NCBI RefSeq assembly: GCF_016598575.1
Contig: NZ_CP066801.1
Coordinates: 1,236,501-1,300,500, forward strand
Reading direction: 5' to 3'
DNA from: Streptomyces sp. HSG2
GTDB lineage: Bacteria > Actinomycetota > Actinomycetes > Streptomycetales > Streptomycetaceae
Length of the DNA: 64,000 bases
The position numbers and the translations under genes are program-made. The notes beneath the pieces are model-generated. The model worked only from the letters and a program-made list of their open reading frames with translations, did no database searches and had not been told where the DNA came from. Shown piece by piece: positions 58,870-64,000 of the stretch; position 1 is the first letter of the stretch, and each line of letters begins with the position of its first letter.

Positions 58870-60006
58870 TCAGACGGCCGGCGCCGCATCCCCCGCTCGC
58901 GTGGTCGCGGCGATCGTCGCCGAGCCCACCACACGGGTCCCCGCGTACAGCACGATCGCCTGACCGGGTGCGACGCCCCGGACCGGCTGGGCGAAGGACA
59001 CCTCCAGACCGTCGCCGACCGGCTCGGCGGTCACCTCCGTCTCTCCCCCGTGGGCGCGCAACTGGGCCGTGTACTCGTCCCGTCCGGTCGGAGCGAGACC
59101 GCACCAACGGGGCTTGATCGCGCGCAGCGAGACGACGTCGAGGGCCTCGGCGGGGCCGACCGTGACGGTGTTGTCCACAGGGGAGATGTCCAGCACGTAT
59201 CGGGGCTTGCCGTCCGCGGCGGGCGTGCCGATCCTCAGCCCCTTGCGCTGGCCGATCGTGAAGCCGTGGGCGCCCTCGTGAGTACCGAGGCGATTGCCCG
59301 ACTCGTCCAGGATGTCGCCCTCGGAGCGGCCCAGCCGGGCGGCCAGGAAGCCCTGGGTGTCGCCGTCGGCGATGAAGCAGATGTCGTGCGAGTCGGGCTT
59401 CTTGGCGACCGCCAGCCCGCGCCGCTCGGCCTCCTCGCGGATCTCGTCCTTGGTGGTGGTGGTGTCGCCGAGCGGGAACATCGCGTGCGCCAGCTGACGG
59501 TCGTCGAGGACGCCCAGGACATAGCTCTGGTCCTTGGCCGCGTCGGAGGCGCGGTGCAACTCGCGGGCGCCGTCCGCGCGGGTGACCACCCGCGCGTAGT
59601 GGCCGGTGCAGACCGCGTCGAAGCCCAGAGCCAGGGCCTTGTCCAGCAGCGCCGCGAACTTGATCTTCTCGTTGCAGCGCAGACAGGGGTTGGGGGTGCG
59701 GCCCGCCCGGTACTCGGCGACGAAGTCCTCGACGACGTCCTCGCGGAACCGGTCGGCGAGGTCCCAGACGTAGAACGGGATGCCGATCACATCCGCGGCC
59801 CGACGGGCGTCGCGTGAGTCCTCGATCGTGCAACAGCCTCGGGCGCCGGTGCGGAAGGACTGGGGGTTCGCGGAGAGCGCGAGGTGGACGCCGGTGACCT
59901 CGTGCCCCGCCTCCGCCGCGCGGGCGGCGGCGACGGCCGAGTCCACCCCGCCGGACATGGCGGCGAGGACGCGGAGGGGGCGGGGGCGCTGCGGTGAGTC
60001 AGTCAT
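58870..60006 (-). CDS. mnmA: tRNA-specific 2-thiouridylase
   Basis: A 378-residue enzyme that thiolates U34 of tRNA Glu, Gln and Lys using sulfur relayed from a cysteine desulfurase. The ATP-binding SGGVDS P-loop is at residues 18-23. The first catalytic Cys is in [16 protein letters not shown], the second in [20 protein letters not shown] and [10 protein letters not shown] are conserved. The start is ATG 60006; the longer frame upstream is low complexity. The cysteine desulfurase gene is 0.9 kb away on the same strand, a fitting partner. Confidence 0.96.
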   Translation of the reverse strand: MTDSPQRPRPLRVLAAMSGGVDSAVAAARAAEAGHEVTGVHLALSANPQSFRTGARGCCTIEDSRDARRAADVIGIPFYVWDLADRFREDVVEDFVAEYRAGRTPNPCLRCNEKIKFAALLDKALALGFDAVCTGHYARVVTRADGARELHRASDAAKDQSYVLGVLDDRQLAHAMFPLGDTTTTKDEIREEAERRGLAVAKKPDSHDICFIADGDTQGFLAARLGRSEGDILDESGNRLGTHEGAHGFTIGQRKGLRIGTPAADGKPRYVLDISPVDNTVTVGPAEALDVVSLRAIKPRWCGLAPTGRDEYTAQLRAHGGETEVTAEPVGDGLEVSFAQPVRGVAPGQAIVLYAGTRVVGSATIAATTRAGDAAPAV

Positions 60007-60064
60007 AGCCACTCCAGGGTACGGGCTCGGGAACCGGGCCCCGGGGACGGGCGTTACCCGTGGC

Positions 60065-60793
60065 ATGAGCGCGAGCAGTCGACCCCCGCGCGGGTCGGGT
60101 CGAGAGGCGGACGGAACGGCCGGTGGCACGGGACGCGTCGGTCGGCGGGCACTGATCGTGGGAGGTGCGGCGGCTGCCGCCGGGGCGGTGGCACTGACCC
60201 ACGACGGGTGGAGTCGACTGTGGTGGCGGGTGCCCGGCGTGGCGCGGCCGCGGACGCCGGGCGAGGTGGACCACGTCGGGGCGCGATGGATCGCGGCGTC
60301 GGAGGCCAACTGGCGGCGCGCGGACCGACCCGACGACTACGGGATCGACCGAGTGGTCGTCCATGTCACCCAGGGCAGCCTCGCGAGCGCCGTCAGCGCC
60401 TTCCGAAACCCGGGGCACCGCGCCGCCGCACACTACATCGTCGGCCAGGACGGACGGGTCACGCAGATGATCCGGGAACTGGACGTGGCCTACCACGCGG
60501 GCGACCGCGACTACAACGAACACAGCGTGGGAATCGAACACGAGGGGTTCGTGGACCGCCCGGAGGACCTCACCGACGCGATGTACGAGGCGTCGGCCCG
60601 GCTGACGGCGGGGATCTGCGCCCGGTACGGCATACCGACGGACCGTGACCACCTCGTCGGCCACGTGGAGGTGCCGGGCACCGACCACACCGACCCGGGG
60701 CCGCACTGGGACTGGGACCGCTATCTCGCCCTGGTGCGCCGAGCGCGGACCGCCCCCTCACCGCGCCCGTCCCCCTCGGGGAGCCCCGTCTGA
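60065..60793 (+). CDS. N-acetylmuramoyl-L-alanine amidase (Amidase_2), exported
   Basis: A 242-residue peptidoglycan amidase. The N terminus [21 protein letters not shown] looks like a twin-arginine or uncleaved signal. The Amidase_2 domain holds zinc ligands in [19 protein letters not shown] and [34 protein letters not shown] is the usual active-site segment. It should act outside the membrane on the cell wall. The start is ATG 60065; no strong ribosome site. Divergent from mnmA (58 bp) and convergent with the cysteine desulfurase. Confidence 0.9.
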   Translation: MSASSRPPRGSGREADGTAGGTGRVGRRALIVGGAAAAAGAVALTHDGWSRLWWRVPGVARPRTPGEVDHVGARWIAASEANWRRADRPDDYGIDRVVVHVTQGSLASAVSAFRNPGHRAAAHYIVGQDGRVTQMIRELDVAYHAGDRDYNEHSVGIEHEGFVDRPEDLTDAMYEASARLTAGICARYGIPTDRDHLVGHVEVPGTDHTDPGPHWDWDRYLALVRRARTAPSPRPSPSGSPV

Positions 60794-60870
60794 GGGGGAC
60801 GGAGGCGGCGGACCGACGCGCGCTCCCGGCCCGGCAGGGAATCGGAGCCAGCCGGGTGGCCGGGTCGGGG

Positions 60871-60896
60871 GCCACGCGTCCCGTGCGACGCGTGGC
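60871..60896. terminator. Bidirectional terminator between amidase and cysteine desulfurase genes
   Basis: A 10-bp perfect stem, GCCACGCGTC (60871-60880) with GACGCGTGGC (60887-60896), and a 6-base loop, between convergent stops. Confidence 0.75.
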
Positions 60897-60898
60897 GC

Positions 60899-62068
60899 TC
60901 AGGACAGCCCGGCCGCCCGTGCGCGTCGGACCGCCGGGCCGATGGCCTCGGCCACCGCCCGGACGTCGGCCTCGGTGGACGTGTGGCCGAGGGAGAAGCG
61001 CAGAGTGCCGCGCGCCAGGTCGGGATCGGTGCCGGTGGCCAACAGCACGTGGCTGGGCTGGGCGACGCCCGCCGTGCAGGCCGAGCCGGTGGAGCACTCG
61101 ATGCCCTGGGCGTCGAGCAACAGCAACAGCGAGTCGCCCTCACAGCCGGGAAACGCGAAGTGCGCGTTGGCCGGGAGCCGACCCGCCGGGGAGGGGTCGC
61201 CGCCGAGGACGGCGTCCGGCACCGCGGAGCGGACGGCGTCGACCAGCCCGTCCCGCAGGGCGCCGACGCGAGGGGCGAAGGAGGCGCGCTCATCGTCGGC
61301 GATCCGCGCGGCGACGGCGAGTGAGGCGATGGCCGGGACGTCCAGGGTGCCCGACCGGACGTGGCGCTCCTGTCCACCGCCGTGCAGGACGGGGACCGGC
61401 GCGTATCCCCTGCCCAGCAGCAGGGCGCCGACGCCGTACGGGCCGCCGATCTTGTGGCCGGACACCGACATCGCGGCGAGCCCCGAGGCCTGAAAGTCGA
61501 CCGGCAGCTGCCCCACCGCCTGAACCGCGTCCGCGTGCAGAGGGATGTCGAACTCCGCCGCCACCCGCGCCAGTTCGCGCACCGGCTGGACGGTGCCGAT
61601 CTCGTTGTTCGCCCACATGACGGTCGCGAGCGCGACGCTCCCCGGATCTCGGGCCACGGCCTGACGCAGCGCCTCGGAAGTCACCCGGCCATACCCGTCG
61701 ACGGGGAGGTACTCGACCGCGGCGCCCTCGTGTTCGCCCAGCCAGTGCACGGCGTCCAGGACGGCGTGGTGCTCCACCGGGCTGGCGAGGACGCGGGTGC
61801 GGTTCGGGTCGGCGGCGCGCCTGGCCCAGTACAGGCCCTTGACCGCCAGATTGTCCGCCTCCGTGCCCCCGGAGGTGAAGACCACCTCGCTGGGCCGGGC
61901 GCCGAGGGCCTCGGCGAGGGTCTCACGCGCCTCTTCCACGATGCGGCGGGCACGGCGCCCCGCCGAGTGGAGGGAGGAGGCGTTTCCGGTGGCGCCCAGA
62001 TGCGCGGTGAGCGCCTCGACCGCCTCGGGGAACATCGGGGTGGTCGCGGCGTGGTCGAGGTAAGCCAT
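60899..62068 (-). CDS. Cysteine desulfurase (IscS/NifS-like)
   Basis: A 389-residue PLP enzyme that removes sulfur from cysteine for tRNA thiolation and Fe-S clusters. The N terminus [32 protein letters not shown] and EHHAVLD are typical. The PLP Lys is near residue 206 in [11 protein letters not shown]. The persulfide Cys is near 328 in [11 protein letters not shown] short form with [13 protein letters not shown] places it in the NifS/IscS group rather than SufS. The start is ATG 62068. Likely partner of MnmA (58870-60006). Confidence 0.95.
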   Translation of the reverse strand: MAYLDHAATTPMFPEAVEALTAHLGATGNASSLHSAGRRARRIVEEARETLAEALGARPSEVVFTSGGTEADNLAVKGLYWARRAADPNRTRVLASPVEHHAVLDAVHWLGEHEGAAVEYLPVDGYGRVTSEALRQAVARDPGSVALATVMWANNEIGTVQPVRELARVAAEFDIPLHADAVQAVGQLPVDFQASGLAAMSVSGHKIGGPYGVGALLLGRGYAPVPVLHGGGQERHVRSGTLDVPAIASLAVAARIADDERASFAPRVGALRDGLVDAVRSAVPDAVLGGDPSPAGRLPANAHFAFPGCEGDSLLLLLDAQGIECSTGSACTAGVAQPSHVLLATGTDPDLARGTLRFSLGHTSTEADVRAVAEAIGPAVRRARAAGLS

Positions 62069-62222
62069 GGTCCGGCCGATTCTACGGGCCTCTCGTCGGC
62101 CCGTCGGCGCCGGCCGCCCGGCGCGGAGCCCCCGCACGGACACGGGGCGTCCGATCCGCCGGGCGCGACGGGCGGACGGCGGCGCGGAGGGGGCGCCGGG
62201 CGACGACGCTGTCGGGGGCGGG

Positions 62223-63083
62223 TCAGGCCAGTCGCACGCGCGCCAGTTGGCGGGACTGGGCGACGAGCCGGTCCGCGCTGTCCCAGACCTCGGCGTCCTC
62301 CTCCAGGAAGCCCCCGGCCAGGTTGCGCGTGGCCACGGACACTCGCAGGGGGCCGGGAACGGGACGGCACCGGACGTGCGCGGTGAGTTCGACGGTGGGG
62401 ACCCATCCCGTCAGTCCCAGCTCGAACGCGGTCGGCGGCAGCGCGTCGACGGCGAGCAGCAGCGAGAACGGGTCGGGGTCGCGTCCGTCGGCGAGACCGA
62501 ACCACGCCCGCATCTCGCCCCTGCCGGAGGGCTGCCCCAGGGCCCAGCCCAGGGTGGCCGGGTCCAGCTTGAGCCAGAGCCGGTCGGTGATCGCGGAGCT
62601 TCCGGAGACCGGCGAGGGGCCGTCCTCGGCGCCGAAGCACTGCTCGGGCGGGGGCATGACGGGGGGACGTGCCGTGGTGCGGACGTCGTCGGGCAAGGCG
62701 TCCAGGTCGCCGTAGGAGGCGAGAACCCGGATTCGCTCGACCTCACTGCCGTCCTCCGCGTACTGGTACAGAGAAGCCTGGCCGGTGGAGAGGGTGCGGC
62801 CGGTGCGGACGGTCTCGGTGCGTATGACGGCCGGGCCGGGTTGGGACGCCGTCAGGTAGTGCGCCGAGACGGTGAACGGGTCGGAGTGCGGGAGGGCGTC
62901 CGCCAGCGCGCGCCCCAGGACGGCGAGGAGATACCCGCCGTTGACGGCACTGATGATCGTCCAACCGGCCGAGAGATCCACGTCGTAGACCCCGGGGGAG
63001 CGAGGGACGGGCCTGGTGTCGCGGTCGAACTCGCTGTCGCCGATGGTGGCCCGGACGGCCGGGGCAGGGGATGCGTCGTGCAT
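62223..63083 (-). CDS. Thioesterase family protein (double hot-dog acyl-CoA thioesterase-like)
   Basis: A 286-residue protein with two hot-dog folds in tandem, like TesB-type acyl-CoA thioesterases. The first half has [22 protein letters not shown] and [17 protein letters not shown]; the second has [30 protein letters not shown] and [18 protein letters not shown]. It probably hydrolyses medium or long acyl-CoA. The start is ATG 63083. A 12-bp dyad in an unusually A/T-rich patch lies 24 bp upstream and could be its operator. Confidence 0.85.
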   Translation of the reverse strand: MHDASPAPAVRATIGDSEFDRDTRPVPRSPGVYDVDLSAGWTIISAVNGGYLLAVLGRALADALPHSDPFTVSAHYLTASQPGPAVIRTETVRTGRTLSTGQASLYQYAEDGSEVERIRVLASYGDLDALPDDVRTTARPPVMPPPEQCFGAEDGPSPVSGSSAITDRLWLKLDPATLGWALGQPSGRGEMRAWFGLADGRDPDPFSLLLAVDALPPTAFELGLTGWVPTVELTAHVRCRPVPGPLRVSVATRNLAGGFLEEDAEVWDSADRLVAQSRQLARVRLA

Positions 63084-63106
63084 GCTCCCACGGTACCGCA
63101 GGACAT

Positions 63107-63118
63107 TACTAAGCAGTA
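63107..63118 (-). promoter_or_regulatory. Possible operator/promoter upstream of the thioesterase gene
   Basis: TACT-AAGC-AGTA is a short inverted repeat inside the A/T-rich patch ATTACTAAGCAGTAGC, unusual in this GC-rich DNA. It lies 24-35 bp upstream of the thioesterase start, where a repressor could cover the promoter. No regulator gene is adjacent. Confidence 0.4.
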
Positions 63119-63152
63119 GCTTTTTCAGGAGAGGTACGGGGTGTGCTCCTCC

Positions 63153-63812
63153 TCACTCCCCCTCCACCACCGTCGACCTGCGGTTCCACGCCCGCGGCGC
63201 GCGCCAGTGGAACCGCAACGCCAACAGGCGCAGGGCGAAGGCGGTCGCCGCCGCGAGGGCGCTGGTCAGGGGGTTCAGCACGTCCAACCGGATACAAAGG
63301 GCGACCAACGTGGCCCCCACCACCGCCGGGACGGCGTAGAGATCACGGTCCCAGCGCAGCAGCGAGGGCACTTCGTTGGCGAGCACGTCACGTAGCACGC
63401 CCCCGCCGACGGCGGTCGCCAGTCCGAGGCAGGCGGAAGCGGTCAGGCCGAGTCCGAACTCGTAGGCCTTGGTCGTCCCGGTGACGCAGAAGAGCCCGAG
63501 TCCGGCGGCGTCGAAGACGTTCACGCCCGCCTGGATTCGCACCACGTGCGGATGCAGGAAGATCACCAGGACGGCGGCGAACAACGGTGTGACGAAGTAC
63601 CCCAGATCGGTGAATGCCGCCGGCGGCACGGCCCCGATGACCAGGTCCCGGAAGAGTCCGCCGCCCAGCGCCGTGGACTCGGCGAGGACGGCGATGCCGA
63701 ACACGTCGAAGTTCTTGCGGACCGCCAGCAGCGCGCCGGAGATCGCGAAGACGAAGATGCCGATGAGATCCAGGGTGTGCTGGACGGACGGAGTGAACAG
63801 GTTCTGGAGCAC
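63153..63812 (-). CDS. TRIC-type cation channel / UPF0126 membrane protein
   Basis: A 219-residue protein of about seven membrane helices in two similar halves. The halves contain the glycine-rich pairs FAISGALLAVRKNFDVFGIAVLAESTALGGGLFRDLVIG and FCVTGTTKAYEFGLGLTASACLGLATAVGGGVLRDVL, the hallmark of UPF0126/prokaryotic TRIC channels that pass K+. The C terminus (LRLLALRFHWRAPRAW) is basic and cytoplasmic. The start is GTG 63812, reading VLQNLFTPSVQHTLDLIG. Divergence of function within the family cannot be judged from sequence. Confidence 0.9.
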   Translation of the reverse strand: MLQNLFTPSVQHTLDLIGIFVFAISGALLAVRKNFDVFGIAVLAESTALGGGLFRDLVIGAVPPAAFTDLGYFVTPLFAAVLVIFLHPHVVRIQAGVNVFDAAGLGLFCVTGTTKAYEFGLGLTASACLGLATAVGGGVLRDVLANEVPSLLRWDRDLYAVPAVVGATLVALCIRLDVLNPLTSALAAATAFALRLLALRFHWRAPRAWNRRSTVVEGE

Positions 63813-63898
63813 CCGGACATTCTGCCCCTCGACCCACCCGCGTCCGCCCGCCCGGCGTGCGGGGCGCGCACCCCTGGGTCCGCGCCCCGCATCACGCG

Positions 63899-64000
63899 CT
63901 AGCGCGTGGTGCCCGGGTCGCCCGGCTTCTCCGGCTTCGTCGCCGTGTCGGACGCCTCGGGCGCGTCCGACACGGCTCGCGCGGGCCCGGCGACCGGCTC
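63899..64000 (-). CDS. C-terminal tail of an unidentified protein (partial)
   Basis: The last 33 codons of a minus-strand gene whose body lies beyond the window. The tail reads EPVAGPARAVSDAPEASDTA, then TKPEKPGDPGTTR and stop; it is Pro/Ala/Asp/Thr-rich and probably disordered. A 14-bp inverted repeat with a 7-base loop lies inside it (63942-63976). No function can be assigned. Confidence 0.6.
   Translation of the reverse strand, partial: EPVAGPARAVSDAPEASDTATKPEKPGDPGTTR

Overview
The window is chromosomal DNA from a high-GC actinomycete, almost certainly a Streptomyces. GTG starts are frequent, third codon positions are nearly all G or C, and two conservon operons (cvnABCD, a Streptomyces hallmark) are present. 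From memory, gene order follows the Streptomyces coelicolor stretch running roughly from gltX (SCO5547) down to about SCO5482. No database was searched. It reads as core chromosome: I see no insertion sequence, prophage, CRISPR array or biosynthetic cluster.

Layout. 1-3.8 kb, minus strand: tRNA-Glu (one partial, one whole) and tRNA-Gln, a HAD phosphatase, gltX, a fumarylacetoacetase-family enzyme and a putative 64-residue protein. 4.4-14.8 kb, plus strand: tandem conservons cvn1 and cvn2, each with a sensor-kinase-like CvnA, a roadblock CvnB, a DUF742 CvnC and a Ras-like CvnD. The two cvnD genes share a 542-bp stretch differing at one base, although the cvnA genes have clearly diverged. 14.9-23.9 kb: an acyl-CoA carboxylase epsilon and beta pair, an SDR, a radical-SAM protein resembling hopanoid C-3 methylase HpnR, a DMT transporter, a glycosyltransferase, a YceI protein and a TPM-domain membrane protein.

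24-38.6 kb is an amino-acid block: cimA, ilvE, leuB, the proline catabolic pair pruA/proline dehydrogenase with a divergent PucR regulator, serA and ilvBNC. ilvB is preceded by an attenuator with the leader peptide [13 protein letters not shown]. cimA is preceded by a similar terminator for which I find no convincing leader peptide.

38.6-48.2 kb: a GGDEF-EAL protein with a degenerate EAL motif, a 2-hydroxyacid dehydrogenase, an aldo/keto reductase, a lipoprotein sugar dehydrogenase, the remains of a LuxR/AAA regulator, two small or membrane proteins and a GNAT acetyltransferase. 48.4-64 kb: gatB, a small coupled protein, gatA, gatC, rmdB (intact GGDEF and EAL), ligA, a MetE-like protein, an SDR, mnmA, an amidase, a cysteine desulfurase, a thioesterase, a TRIC-type channel and the tail of one more gene.

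How the genes work together. tRNA-Glu, tRNA-Gln, GltX and GatCAB make up the indirect route to Gln-tRNA(Gln). IlvBNC, IlvE, LeuB, CimA and SerA form a dispersed branched-chain and serine biosynthetic region in separate transcription units. Cysteine desulfurase and MnmA are the sulfur donor and acceptor sides of tRNA 2-thiolation. Two GGDEF-EAL proteins point to cyclic-di-GMP signalling next to housekeeping genes.
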